Origin: an uncultured Burkholderiales bacterium | GTDB lineage: Bacteria; Pseudomonadota; Gammaproteobacteria; Burkholderiales; Burkholderiaceae_C | Assembly (NCBI GenBank): GCA_903842945.1 | Contig: CAIMNS010000069.1 | Location: 1-51,233 of the forward strand | DNA: 51,233 nt | Direction of reading: 5' to 3' | Shown here: piece after piece, positions 33,911-42,277 of the stretch | Layout: the number at the start of each line of letters is the position of its first letter | Numbering within the stretch: the stretch's first letter is position 1 | Position numbers and translations under genes: made by a program | The notes under the pieces: model-generated | What the model was told of the DNA's origin: nothing | Seen by the model: only the letters and a program-made list of their open reading frames with translations | Databases searched by the model: none

Positions 33911-33988
33911 ATCATAAGCCTTCATTTAGTACTTAAGTAACCAGTCTTGGGTTAGATTTCTAGATCAATTGAGTTATAATTATTTCGT

Positions 33989-34065
33989 GGCGCTTTAGCT
34001 CAGTCGGTTAGAGCGATGGAATCATAATCCACAGGTCCGCGGTTCGAATCCGTGAAGCGCCACCA
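33989..34065 (+). tRNA. tRNA-Met (anticodon CAU)
   Basis: The 77-base cloverleaf starts GGCGCTTTAGCTCAG, has anticodon loop ATCATAA (CAT) on an ATGGA/TCCAC stem, T-arm around TTCGAAT and an encoded CCA end. GGCGCTT pairs with AAGCGCC in the acceptor stem. CAU with this loop fits elongator Met best; a tRNA-Ile2 with modified C34 cannot be ruled out by eye. Its 3' end serves as the left junction of a toxin island. Confidence 0.93.
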
Positions 34066-34067
34066 AA
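34014..34067 (+). repeat. Direct repeat, left copy (3' part of tRNA-Met; attL-like)
   Basis: The last 52 bases of tRNA-Met plus two A residues are repeated exactly at 34833-34886, 819 bases away. The left copy completes the functional tRNA. Duplication of a tRNA 3' end is the usual mark of site-specific integration. Confidence 0.93.
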
Positions 34068-34113
34068 TACACTCCTCCGGATAATAGGCTCTTTCTACTG
34101 AAATGCTAATCCG

Positions 34114-34629
34114 ATGAAAAAAGTCATAATAATTGCAGGTCCTAACGGGGCTGGTAAAACGACTTTTGCACGAAACTTTCTTCCCAAAGAAGCCCAAACT
34201 TATCACTTTATAAATGCTGACCTTATTGCGGCAGGTCTTTCACCTTTCAATCCGGATTTAGCGGCTTTTAAAGCTGGAAGAATAATGCTGAGTGAGATAG
34301 AAGCAGTATCTATATCAGGCCATAATTTTGCACTTGAAACAACCTTGTCTGGTGTTCATTATTTAACCCAAATAAAGCGTTGGCAAAATTTGGGATACAC
34401 CGTGAAGCTTTGGTTTATTAAGTTAAGCACATCTGAGTTAGCGATCGAAAGAGTCAAATCTCGTGTGAAACAAGGCGGACACGACATTCCTCATGCAACG
34501 ATCTTGCGTCGATTTACATCTGGTCTAAAAAATTTAGAAAAATTCAAGTTAATCGTCGACTCTTGGGTAATATTTGACGGTGACGTAGACATACCAAAAA
34601 TAATAGATTGGAGCGCCAATGAACACTAA
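34114..34629 (+). CDS. Zeta-toxin-family P-loop kinase
   Basis: A 171-residue protein with Walker A GPNGAGKTT (9-17), FINADLIAAGLSPFNPD, FALETTLSG and a basic segment VKSRVKQGGHDIPHATILRRF, all as in small zeta-like toxins and related UDP-sugar/nucleotide kinases. Zeta toxins phosphorylate peptidoglycan precursors such as UDP-GlcNAc. This short version lacks the long C-terminal part of Streptococcus zeta. The gene starts 48 bases after the tRNA-Met CCA end and overlaps the next small gene by 11 bases, a typical toxin-antitoxin arrangement. Confidence 0.82.
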   Translation: MKKVIIIAGPNGAGKTTFARNFLPKEAQTYHFINADLIAAGLSPFNPDLAAFKAGRIMLSEIEAVSISGHNFALETTLSGVHYLTQIKRWQNLGYTVKLWFIKLSTSELAIERVKSRVKQGGHDIPHATILRRFTSGLKNLEKFKLIVDSWVIFDGDVDIPKIIDWSANEH

Positions 34630-34846
34630 GGATATTCGATTATCTAAAGATCCCGATTTGGCTGGATCTCTCGATGCAATTTTAAGAGCAGGTCAATCAG
34701 CTGTAGATTTAGCTATTCAAACCAACACACAAATTGTGACCTTAGTGGACGGAAAAATTGTCTACCGATCAGCAGAAAAGCTTAAAAAGGAGCGAGAGCT
34801 CAATTCTCATCCAACGGTTTCAATTGTTAGGACGATGGAATCATAA
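34619..34846 (+). CDS. Small partner (putative antitoxin) of the zeta-type toxin
   Basis: A 75-residue charged protein (MNTKDIRLSKDPDLAGSLDAILRAGQSAVDLAIQTNTQIVTLVDGKIVYRSAEKLKKERE). It overlaps the toxin gene and has the size of an antitoxin, but comes second, unlike epsilon-zeta. The last codons (Met-Glu-Ser) and the TAA stop are supplied by the copied tRNA end: the TAA is part of the former anticodon loop. The integration junction therefore defines the C-terminus of this protein. Function is inferred from context only. Confidence 0.6.
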   Translation: MNTKDIRLSKDPDLAGSLDAILRAGQSAVDLAIQTNTQIVTLVDGKIVYRSAEKLKKERELNSHPTVSIVRTMES

Positions 34847-34886
34847 TCCACAGGTCCGCGGTTCGAATCCGTGAAGCGCCACCAAA
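34833..34886 (+). repeat. Direct repeat, right copy of the tRNA-Met 3' end (attR-like)
   Basis: This is an exact 54-base copy of 34014-34067, ending CACCAAA. The tRNA 5' half is missing here, so it is not a tRNA gene. It lies between the toxin unit and a decayed second zeta copy. Confidence 0.93.
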
Positions 34887-34913
34887 GGTAAATGGTCCTT
34901 ATAGAATCCATTG

Positions 34914-35180
34914 TCTTTCAGCTGAAATGTTGATCAAATAAAAAATTATTACCTTCGATAGCGCCAACATCATTTAGATTCTTTACCAAAAGAAGCTCTA
35001 CTTTATATCTTTAAAATTCAGGTCTAATGCCTGGTGAACAGTTCACGTTAAATGTTGATTTTGTGACATTTAAGACCTCCCAGCTCAGTTCCACTCAAAT
35101 AAAAGAAAGCTCTATGTTTTCTGAAAATTTTCAAATGATACACAACTATGCTTTTGCCATTTCTCACAAAACTAGGAATT
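34914..35180 (+). pseudogene. Decayed second copy of the zeta-type toxin gene
   Basis: The bases after the right repeat follow the start of the intact toxin unit in the same order and at nearly the same distance. CTTTCAGCTGAAATG matches CTTTCTACTGAAATG before the toxin start. A frame LPKEALLYIFKIQV (34983-35024) matches LPKEAQTYHFINADL. MFSENFQMIHNYAFAISHKT (from 35114) matches MLSEIEAVSISGHNFALETT. Stops and frameshifts separate these pieces. This is evidence for an older zeta unit at the same tRNA. Confidence 0.68.
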
Positions 35181-35221
35181 AAAAAATCTTGATAATTATT
35201 TGTTCAGCGATATAACTTCAA

Positions 35222-36223
35222 TTACTGCTTTTCAATTTTAGAGCGTTCAATAACATTTCGCCATCTTTTTATATCATTGTTCAACAAATCAAAAGCTTGT
35301 TCGCTAGTACTGCCTTGAACAGTCACATTTAGATCACTCAATTTAGAAATAAAGTCTTTTGAACTGAGGATTGATTGAATTTCAATGTTGAGCTTTGAAA
35401 TGACTTCCTTGGGTGTTTTTGAAGGTGCAGCCAACCCGTTCCAAGAAGCTACACTTAATTGACTAAAGTTGCCACCTAGCTCACGTAGTGTTGGAGTATC
35501 TGGTAACAAGTTAAATCTTTTTTCTCCCATAAGGGATAGTGGACGTAAAAAATTACCTTTGATTTGAGGCATGAGGGGACCTAATATATCAATCATGACA
35601 TCAATTTCATTGCCTCTAAGTGCGTTAATTACAGGTGGGGTACCATTGAAAGGGATGATTTGAGCAGATATTCCAGCTGTTGAGATAAATAATTCAGCAG
35701 CTAAGTTCTGTGTAGTACCGATTTGTGGGGTTCCAATATTGAGCTTACCAGGATTACTTTTAGCAAATGTAATCAAATCAGAAACACTTTTGAATCGACT
35801 ACTTTCAGATGCTGCAATAACTAAGTCAAAAATTGCAAGTTTTGTTATGGGTGTAAAGTCTTTCAAGGTATCAAATGGTAGTGATTTAAATAAAGCAGCA
35901 CTAACTGCAGTTCCACTTGAAATCAATAACAAAGTATGCCCATCAGGTTCCGATTTAGAAACTTGCTCAGCTGCTGCAATACCACCTGCAGTTGGCTTAT
36001 TTTCAATAATAACTTGTTGACCTATAGAGTCACTCAATTTTTGAGCAAGAGTTCGAGCAGTGATATCAGCTGCCCCTCCTGCTGCATTGGGAACTAAAAT
36101 TTTTATGGGTTTTATTGGGAAAATGGTTTGAGCGTTAAGCAAATTACCTAAACAAAAAAAAGAAAGTATAAGATTTAAACAAAGAAAAGCTAACTTATAG
36201 GAAATATTTTGAAAAGAAAACAT
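35222..36223 (-). CDS. Bug/TctC-family periplasmic binding protein 1
   Basis: A 333-residue precursor with a long hydrophobic signal segment ending near NAQTIFP. The Bug signatures are IKILVPNAAGGAADITART, IIENKPTAGG and EPDGHTLLLIS. The first ligand loop reads AAGGAADI rather than the common PGGGTD, pointing to a divergent ligand pocket. It is transcribed away from the second Bug gene across a 173-bp gap that must hold both promoters. AAAGGGGG is a strong ribosome site before the ATG. No TctA/TctB membrane partner is present. Confidence 0.9.
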   Translation of the reverse strand: MFSFQNISYKLAFLCLNLILSFFCLGNLLNAQTIFPIKPIKILVPNAAGGAADITARTLAQKLSDSIGQQVIIENKPTAGGIAAAEQVSKSEPDGHTLLLISSGTAVSAALFKSLPFDTLKDFTPITKLAIFDLVIAASESSRFKSVSDLITFAKSNPGKLNIGTPQIGTTQNLAAELFISTAGISAQIIPFNGTPPVINALRGNEIDVMIDILGPLMPQIKGNFLRPLSLMGEKRFNLLPDTPTLRELGGNFSQLSVASWNGLAAPSKTPKEVISKLNIEIQSILSSKDFISKLSDLNVTVQGSTSEQAFDLLNNDIKRWRNVIERSKIEKQ

Positions 36224-36396
36224 AAAAACCCCCTTTAAGAGGAAACAAATTAGTTAAGTTAAGATAAATGACTTTTAATAATCATACGTCTAAGGAAGGG
36301 TAAAAATAAATAGACAGAAACCATTAGTTATGCATAAAATTTAACCAATAAGACAAAATAAAGCCATGAAAACAAGAAATCATTAATGGAGACAAC

Positions 36397-37371
36397 ATGA
36401 AGAAAATATCCTGTAACAAGACGCTCACAGCAATTATCCTATTGTTAACTTTTTCAGTAACAGTTATTGCTCAAAACTATCCAAGTAAGCCAGTCAAAAT
36501 AGTTGTCCCATTTGCATCTGGAGGACCTGCTGACAATTATGCACGGTTCATGTCTCAAAAGCTTCAAGACGAATTGCAACAAACCTTTGTCGTTGAAAAT
36601 AAACCAGGTGCAGGATCAGTGATTGGAACTGATATTGCAGCTAAAGCACCTGCTGATGGCTATACATTGCTAATGATGTCAAATACACAAACGGTCAATG
36701 AATCGTTAATTCAAAATAAACCGTTTAATTTACTAAAGGATTTTGTTGGAGTTGCACCTATCAATTACTCAGATTTAATATTGGTTGTACATCCTTCACT
36801 GCCAGTTCAAAATTTAAAAGAACTCATCACATTAGCAAAATCAAAACCTGATGTTTTGAATTTTGCCTCATCTGGAAATGGAACACCTTATCACATGGCT
36901 GGAGAATTGTTTAACTCCATGGCAGGTGTAAAAATAACCCACATTCCCTATAAAGGAAGTTCTGGTGCAAGAACAGACTTAATTGGAGGTCAGGTTAATA
37001 TGATGTTTGATGCAATTACTACGATGAATGAATTTGTTAAAAATAACAAAGTGAGGGCAATTGCTACAACAGGCCATGTACGCTCATGGATTATGCCGAA
37101 TATACCAACTGTAGAGGAGGCTGGAGTACCTAAATTTGAAACTACGATTTGGCTTGGAATAATGGCACCTAAAGGGACACCCAACGAAATTATTCTAAGG
37201 TTAAATAGCAGTATTCAAAAAATAATATCAAGGCAAGAGGTTAAAGAGGCTTGGTCTGCTCAAGGAGCCGTTCCGATGGTGATGAATCCACAAGAGTTTA
37301 ATAAATTTCTAGAAATTGACGTGAATAAATGGGCAAATGTAGTTAAATCGGCACAAATCAAGCCCGACTGA
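36397..37371 (+). CDS. Bug/TctC-family periplasmic binding protein 2 (heads the molybdenum-hydroxylase operon)
   Basis: A 324-residue precursor (signal MKKISCNKTLTAIILLLTFSVTVIAQ) with YPSKPVKIVVPFASGGPADNYAR, VVENKPGAGSVIGT and the repeat HIPYKGSSGARTDLIGGQVNMMFD. Bug proteins bind carboxylates, including aromatic acids such as nicotinate and terephthalate, in a Venus-flytrap fold. The two hydroxylase subunit genes follow with a 1-base gap and then a 4-base overlap. Its ligand is thus probably the substrate of that hydroxylase. Confidence 0.92.
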   Translation: MKKISCNKTLTAIILLLTFSVTVIAQNYPSKPVKIVVPFASGGPADNYARFMSQKLQDELQQTFVVENKPGAGSVIGTDIAAKAPADGYTLLMMSNTQTVNESLIQNKPFNLLKDFVGVAPINYSDLILVVHPSLPVQNLKELITLAKSKPDVLNFASSGNGTPYHMAGELFNSMAGVKITHIPYKGSSGARTDLIGGQVNMMFDAITTMNEFVKNNKVRAIATTGHVRSWIMPNIPTVEEAGVPKFETTIWLGIMAPKGTPNEIILRLNSSIQKIISRQEVKEAWSAQGAVPMVMNPQEFNKFLEIDVNKWANVVKSAQIKPD

Positions 37372-37372
37372 T

Positions 37373-37834
37373 ATGAAAGAAAAGATAGATTTTTTATTGA
37401 ACGGACAAATAACTGAGGTCAGCCTTCAAGATGAAAGCTTAACTTTATTGAGTTTATTGCGAGATGAGCTTAAATTAAAAGCTACAAAATACGGATGTGG
37501 TTTAGGTCAATGCGGTGCATGCAAAGTGTTGGTTGATGGTAAAGCAATGAACTCATGTCAAATACCAATTTGGGATCTTGATAAGAAAAGTGTAGTAACA
37601 ATTGAAGGTCTGCAAGAAGATAAAATATATCTAAATCTGAAGAATTCATTTTCAAATGCAAATGCTGCTCAATGTGGTTTCTGTATAAGTGGCATGCTAG
37701 TGACTTGTTATAGTCTATTGAAAACTCAAAGCAGTCAAAATATAGAAGAACTATCCGAAGAATTAAAAGAGAATTTATGTCGATGCGGCGTACATCACAA
37801 AATAATAAATGCCTTGATTAAGGTGAGCACGTGA
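37373..37834 (+). CDS. Molybdenum hydroxylase small subunit, 2 x [2Fe-2S] (NicA/IorA type)
   Basis: The 153-residue protein has the plant-type ferredoxin motif YGCGLGQCGACKV with a later Cys (MNSC), and the second-cluster motifs QCGFCISGML and LCRCGVHHKI in a helical C-terminal domain. This is the standard iron-sulfur subunit of xanthine-dehydrogenase-type hydroxylases such as nicotinate dehydrogenase and isoquinoline oxidoreductase. It carries electrons from the molybdenum centre. No separate FAD subunit gene is adjacent, again like NicAB/IorAB. Confidence 0.93.
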   Translation: MKEKIDFLLNGQITEVSLQDESLTLLSLLRDELKLKATKYGCGLGQCGACKVLVDGKAMNSCQIPIWDLDKKSVVTIEGLQEDKIYLNLKNSFSNANAAQCGFCISGMLVTCYSLLKTQSSQNIEELSEELKENLCRCGVHHKIINALIKVST

Positions 37835-39963
37835 ATAAAAACGTCGAAAATAATTTAAAAAAATATCCGAAAATAAAGCATTGGATAAAGAAATCTAAAA
37901 ACAATAAGTTAATTATATTTTCTGGAAAAGTTGAAATTGGTCAAGGAATTTTATTTGCATTTCAGCAACTAGTTTCGAATAACTTAGATTTCACTTTTGA
38001 ACAGATTGAAGTGACTTGCGCAAGTACTGACACTCATCCAAATGAAGCGGTAACATCAGGTAGTCTCTCTGTGCAAGATTCGGGTCTCACCTTAAAAATT
38101 GTGTGTGCCAACATACTATATTTTTCCGAAAAGAAATATATATCTGAAATAGGGAAAAATAAAATAAATATAGAATACTCGAAGGGCGTATTTTCTCAAA
38201 ATCATGACTATTTTAAGAGCCTAATTGACTTAATCGATGATGATTTATTAGAAAAAACTATTGATATTAATATTCCCAAATATGAATTTATAAATAATAA
38301 AAATGAATTTAAAAATTTAGATCTATTAAAAAAACTTGAAGGTCTGTATATTTACATAAACGATCTTGAAATAGCGGGTATGTTGCATGGGCTAGTTCTT
38401 CATCCTAAAACGATAACAGGAAAATTAAATCAAGAAAATTTCATTTTATTTCAGAAATTCATTTCTAAAAAATTTAATATTATTAAAATTGTAAATGATG
38501 GAAACTTAATAGGTATTATTTCTAATAAAAAATCTGAACTCATGAAAATTGAAAAAATTCTTGATCAATTTTCTCTTTGGAATGAAAGTGAATTAGATCT
38601 ACCTCTAAACAGTCAGTATGAAACATGGCTTAAGTCTCAAAAATCTTTAAAACTTAATATTTCAAAGTCATTTGAATTTCCGATCAATACAAATACCAAA
38701 TCAAAGACCTTAAAAATATCTAGACCTTTTATAACACACGCATCTATTGGCTTATGCTGTGCCATTGCAACCTGGTCAAAAGAACACATTCAAGTCATTT
38801 CGCACAGCCAAGGTATTTTTAATTTAAGACATGATTTAGCCCTTGCATTTGATCTTGCTGAAGACAAGATAAATGTAAAACACCATCCAGGTGCTGGATG
38901 CTATGGACATAATGGAGCAGATGACGTTGCATATGATGCGGTCTGGTTAGCCCGACATGTTCCTGAACAACCACTCCGTGTTGAATGGAGTCGTGCTCAA
39001 GAGATGTCTATTGCGCCACTGAGTCCGGCGATGTATGTTGAATTAACAGCAACAATAAATGTAAATGGGAGAATTTGCGCTTGGAATTATGAAATATGGA
39101 GTCAAGCTCACGGAACTAGGCCTGGAAGAGACAAAACACCAGCTCTTTTAGGCTCATGGCAAACCAATGAGCCTTTTGCAATCTCGCAACCTGTCAATGC
39201 ATCTGAGGTTAATGGCGGGGGTGCAGATAGAAACTCACGACCTATTTATGAAATTGACAATATTGAAATAAGCCTAAATGACATTAAAGAGATGCCCGTT
39301 AGGGTTTCAGCATTGAGAAGTTTAGGTGGTCATGTCAATGTTTTTGCAATTGAATCAATGATGGATGAATTAGCTCTGTTGGGATCGATAGATCCGATTG
39401 AATTTCGTTTAAATCATTTAAAAAATAGTAGAGCGAAGGATGTTTTGAATACTATAAAAAAATTATCAAGTTGGTCAAATAAATCTAAGATTAAAAATGA
39501 AGGAGAGGGAAGGGGTATTGGTTTTGCGCAATATAAAAATACGGGAGCTTTTTGCGCAGTAGTTGCAGAAGTTAAATTAACAGATCGCATAGAAGTTAAA
39601 AAACTTTTTATATGCGCTGATGTAGGCTCAATTATTAGTGAAGAAGGTGTAATCAATCAATTGGAAGGTGGATCAATACAAGCTATTAGCTTTACACTCT
39701 TTGAAGAAACCCAACTTTCAAAAAATGGAGTTGATTCAAATGATTGGTCTAAATACACTATCGTCGGTTTTAATGATATACCCTTAATACAAACTGAGTT
39801 AATTCACAATGAAGAAAATCCATCGGTAGGAGCTGGAGAGTGCTCCATCGGACCAACTGCGGCTGCGATAGCAAACGCTGTTTTTGACGCTATAGGCATA
39901 AGATTCACTAAAATGCCCTTTAATAAAGATAATTTACAGGCGCAGATCCTTAGTGAAAATTAA
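37831..39963 (+). CDS. Molybdenum hydroxylase large subunit (NicB/IorB type, no cytochrome domain)
   Basis: A 710-residue molybdopterin-cytosine-dinucleotide-type subunit starting with GTG that overlaps the small-subunit stop codon. Recognisable motifs are GKVEIGQGILFAFQQLVSNNL, NEAVTSGSLSVQDSG, GAGCYGHNGADDVAYDAVWLAR, RVSALRSLGGHVNVFAIESMMDELA and the terminal SVGAGECSIGPTAAAIANAV holding the catalytic Glu. This is the one-chain arrangement of IorB/NicB rather than three-subunit enzymes. Unlike Pseudomonas NicB it has no C-terminal cytochrome c region, so the electron acceptor is unknown. Residues about 100-310 are very AT-rich and divergent. Hydroxylation of an N-heteroaromatic ring is the likely reaction. 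Confidence 0.87.
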   Translation: MNKNVENNLKKYPKIKHWIKKSKNNKLIIFSGKVEIGQGILFAFQQLVSNNLDFTFEQIEVTCASTDTHPNEAVTSGSLSVQDSGLTLKIVCANILYFSEKKYISEIGKNKINIEYSKGVFSQNHDYFKSLIDLIDDDLLEKTIDINIPKYEFINNKNEFKNLDLLKKLEGLYIYINDLEIAGMLHGLVLHPKTITGKLNQENFILFQKFISKKFNIIKIVNDGNLIGIISNKKSELMKIEKILDQFSLWNESELDLPLNSQYETWLKSQKSLKLNISKSFEFPINTNTKSKTLKISRPFITHASIGLCCAIATWSKEHIQVISHSQGIFNLRHDLALAFDLAEDKINVKHHPGAGCYGHNGADDVAYDAVWLARHVPEQPLRVEWSRAQEMSIAPLSPAMYVELTATINVNGRICAWNYEIWSQAHGTRPGRDKTPALLGSWQTNEPFAISQPVNASEVNGGGADRNSRPIYEIDNIEISLNDIKEMPVRVSALRSLGGHVNVFAIESMMDELALLGSIDPIEFRLNHLKNSRAKDVLNTIKKLSSWSNKSKIKNEGEGRGIGFAQYKNTGAFCAVVAEVKLTDRIEVKKLFICADVGSIISEEGVINQLEGGSIQAISFTLFEETQLSKNGVDSNDWSKYTIVGFNDIPLIQTELIHNEENPSVGAGECSIGPTAAAIANAVFDAIGIRFTKMPFNKDNLQAQILSEN

Positions 39964-40317
39964 GTACTTTTTAAATGTCAGCTTTTGATCCGGATATTAT
40001 TAGAACTTTAAACCACTCAAAATATAAAGTTCTACCTATTGCGAGCTTTGTTGAGTAGTCGTACCAAAGGGAATAGCGTCTAGATCAAGAAATTGATTTT
40101 TAACAATGTAATCTTTGAGAACTTCGTGTACTTTGTGTTTCAAAAATTAATGACAGAATTAGGAGTTTGTTCGGGAGATACAATATATAAAATTAAGCGA
40201 ACTCGGATTCAGAAAAAATTGAACTATGAATTGGTTGGAAGCTCGGGTAATGATAAAAATCTCTGATTCAATTTCACACCAAGACCTCTACATCATAATT
40301 TAATTCAGTTGTTAAAT
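39964..40317. other. AT-rich region between convergent operons, no supported gene
   Basis: The hydroxylase operon ends at 39963 and the minus-strand operon ends at 40318. A short frame from ATG 40150 (MTELGVCSGDTIYKI...) of about 38 codons exists but matches no family I know. I see no strong terminator hairpin. Confidence 0.45.
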
Positions 40318-41286
40318 TTAGTTTTGATTAAAAGTATCAAAATTCAAAAGTTTAAGAAGTGGGTAGTCGGTAACTCTAATAAGTATAGATTCTTCATTAG
40401 AACGATGCGTGAATTTATACCAGCTTGGAATTGCAAGAAAATCTCCAATGGACCAGTTGAAGTTGAAATTTTCTACTTGAGTAGAACCAGATCCTTTAAT
40501 AACAACAAAAATTTGATTGAAAGTTGTTTTCTCATTTTCCCAAACGGTATTAGGCTCTAAGTGAATAACAAACCTATCAAATGATACTAATTTTTTCGGA
40601 CCTAATTCAAGTTTTCGAACACCTGTTTTGACGATAGTTCCTTTTAGTACATTCTGACTAAAAACGGAGTAAGAAAATCGCATCTCTGAATTTAAATCTA
40701 TTTCGTTATTATCCTCAAAGTATTGCGGGTGAGTTTGGAAAAACATGGGGCCCAAATATTGGACAAGGGGGACATCTAAAATATCAATCCAATATGCTTC
40801 AATATTACTTTTGTTAATATGTCCGTGGTAGGAACCATTTGGTGTTAATAAAACATCACCATTCAACATTGGAATTGACTTACCGTCTACGACAGTAAAG
40901 GTATTTTGATCCCCTTGAATGATGATTCTCATTGCATTAGGGGAATGCCTATGACTTTTAGCTATCTCTCCTGGCATAACCATCTGATAGGCGCCAACTA
41001 AAGTTGAAACAGTAGGGTAATCATTGCCCGGTATTGGATTAGCAAGAATTAAATTTCTTCGTTCGGCCTTATCAGTACTGATGAGTTTTCCTGCAGCGTG
41101 AAGTGCTGAAAAAGCGTGAATAAAACTCCAATGAGCGGGTAAAAAGGTCTTTTTAGGCTCAGGGTAAAGTGAAGGTGTTGGTTTAGACCATCCATTTTTA
41201 AATTTAACTAATTCAAGCATAGAGTGGAGTTCATCCAATGTTTGAGCGGAGCTGAATTTAGGGGCGTTTGGGAGAATATTATTCAT
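40318..41286 (-). CDS. Gentisate 1,2-dioxygenase-like bicupin
   Basis: The 322-residue protein has the gentisate-dioxygenase layout: an N-terminal cupin with GEIAKSHRHSPNAMRIIIQG and TPNGSYHGHINKS, and a C-terminal cupin with NEKTTFNQIFVVIKGSGSTQ and GDFLAIPSWYKFTHRSNEE. The first cupin keeps the HRH Fe ligands and a later His. Such Fe(II) enzymes split rings that carry an OH next to a carboxylate or a second OH. It is the last gene of a five-gene minus-strand operon and probably does the ring cleavage step. Confidence 0.87.
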   Translation of the reverse strand: MNNILPNAPKFSSAQTLDELHSMLELVKFKNGWSKPTPSLYPEPKKTFLPAHWSFIHAFSALHAAGKLISTDKAERRNLILANPIPGNDYPTVSTLVGAYQMVMPGEIAKSHRHSPNAMRIIIQGDQNTFTVVDGKSIPMLNGDVLLTPNGSYHGHINKSNIEAYWIDILDVPLVQYLGPMFFQTHPQYFEDNNEIDLNSEMRFSYSVFSQNVLKGTIVKTGVRKLELGPKKLVSFDRFVIHLEPNTVWENEKTTFNQIFVVIKGSGSTQVENFNFNWSIGDFLAIPSWYKFTHRSNEESILIRVTDYPLLKLLNFDTFNQN

Positions 41287-41292
41287 AGGTAA

Positions 41293-42270
41293 TTACTTAA
41301 CTGATATAAATAGATCACTGGTAGAAACACGTTTTCCTATAATGCCTTGTTCTAGCATGTAGTCTATAAGTGTATCAATGCATGTTTTATTTTCTAATTC
41401 TCCGTATGGCCATGGATCGCCATCGAAAATACTTTCTATTTCATCAAGATCGTCTGCTAGCCAAGGAAGCATATATCTGAGTGCGGCTAAATTTTTCATA
41501 CGGGTTAATGCAATATTTTTAGATTCATTAAAAGCGTCAAATAATGATTTTCCTATAAATGGATATTTTTCATAAGTTGATCTCTTAATAATTATTAAAT
41601 GCATGACAGGAAAAATACTGGTTCTTTTAAAGTATTGTTTTTCTATATCTCTGAAATTTGGAAATAGCCTAACAATATTAGGATTACCCTTCATTGAATT
41701 TGGAAGAGTTGTTCCAATAATTGCATCAAGTTGCCCATGGTTCAATAAATCGCTAAGTGAATATCCTGTTTTATTGAGAGTGATTGGAATAGTTCGATAC
41801 ATTGGCATTACAGTTGGCTCACCATGCGAAGTAGGTGAGTTAATAGAACCTTGAACCCAGGTAACTTTTGATAAATCTACGTTAAAGTCATGAATAAGGT
41901 GTCCTCTAATCCATACCGCCGCAGTCATTGTGTAAAGTGGTACACCAATTCTCTTACCAGCTAAATCCAGCGGTGTTTTAATACCACTTTCTTTGTTTAT
42001 GGCAATAAAACTATGTCTAAACGATCTAGATGGGAAGACAGGAAGTGCAACAAATTTTCTATCTCCAGCGACAACTCTTGAAATAAATTCAGAACAAGAC
42101 ATCTCGCATAAATCAAATGCATTTTCGGATGCCATTCTGTCAAATATTTCTCTTGGAGCTTCAATCCTTTCAAAGCGAAGATCAATACCCTTGGCTTTGA
42201 CCTCGCCTGTATATAGGGGTTGCATTCGATCATACAACCCTGAGGCAAATGACAGTTGTATATTACTCAT
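41293..42270 (-). CDS. 4,5-dihydroxyphthalate decarboxylase-like protein
   Basis: A 325-residue protein of the Pht5/periplasmic-binding-fold decarboxylase group without a signal peptide: QLSFASGLYDRMQPLYTGEVKAKGIDLRFERIEAPREIFDRM, FDLCEMSCSEFISRVVAGDR, LDLAGKRIGVPLYTMTAAVWIRGHL and IFDGDPWPYGELENK near the end. Known members decarboxylate 4,5-dihydroxyphthalate to protocatechuate. The six-base gap to the bicupin gene and the upstream monooxygenase suggest it acts on a hydroxylated aromatic carboxylate. The family overlaps with THI5/NMT1-like binding proteins, so some doubt remains. Confidence 0.82.
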   Translation of the reverse strand: MSNIQLSFASGLYDRMQPLYTGEVKAKGIDLRFERIEAPREIFDRMASENAFDLCEMSCSEFISRVVAGDRKFVALPVFPSRSFRHSFIAINKESGIKTPLDLAGKRIGVPLYTMTAAVWIRGHLIHDFNVDLSKVTWVQGSINSPTSHGEPTVMPMYRTIPITLNKTGYSLSDLLNHGQLDAIIGTTLPNSMKGNPNIVRLFPNFRDIEKQYFKRTSIFPVMHLIIIKRSTYEKYPFIGKSLFDAFNESKNIALTRMKNLAALRYMLPWLADDLDEIESIFDGDPWPYGELENKTCIDTLIDYMLEQGIIGKRVSTSDLFISVK

Positions 42271-42277
42271 GCGAACG

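Noticed and set aside
34833-34886. Second tRNA-Met gene
   Set aside because: Only the 3' part is present; the acceptor 5' strand and D-arm are missing.
40150-40266. Short ORF MTELGVCSGDTIYKI...
   Set aside because: About 38 codons, no recognised domain and no clear ribosome site.
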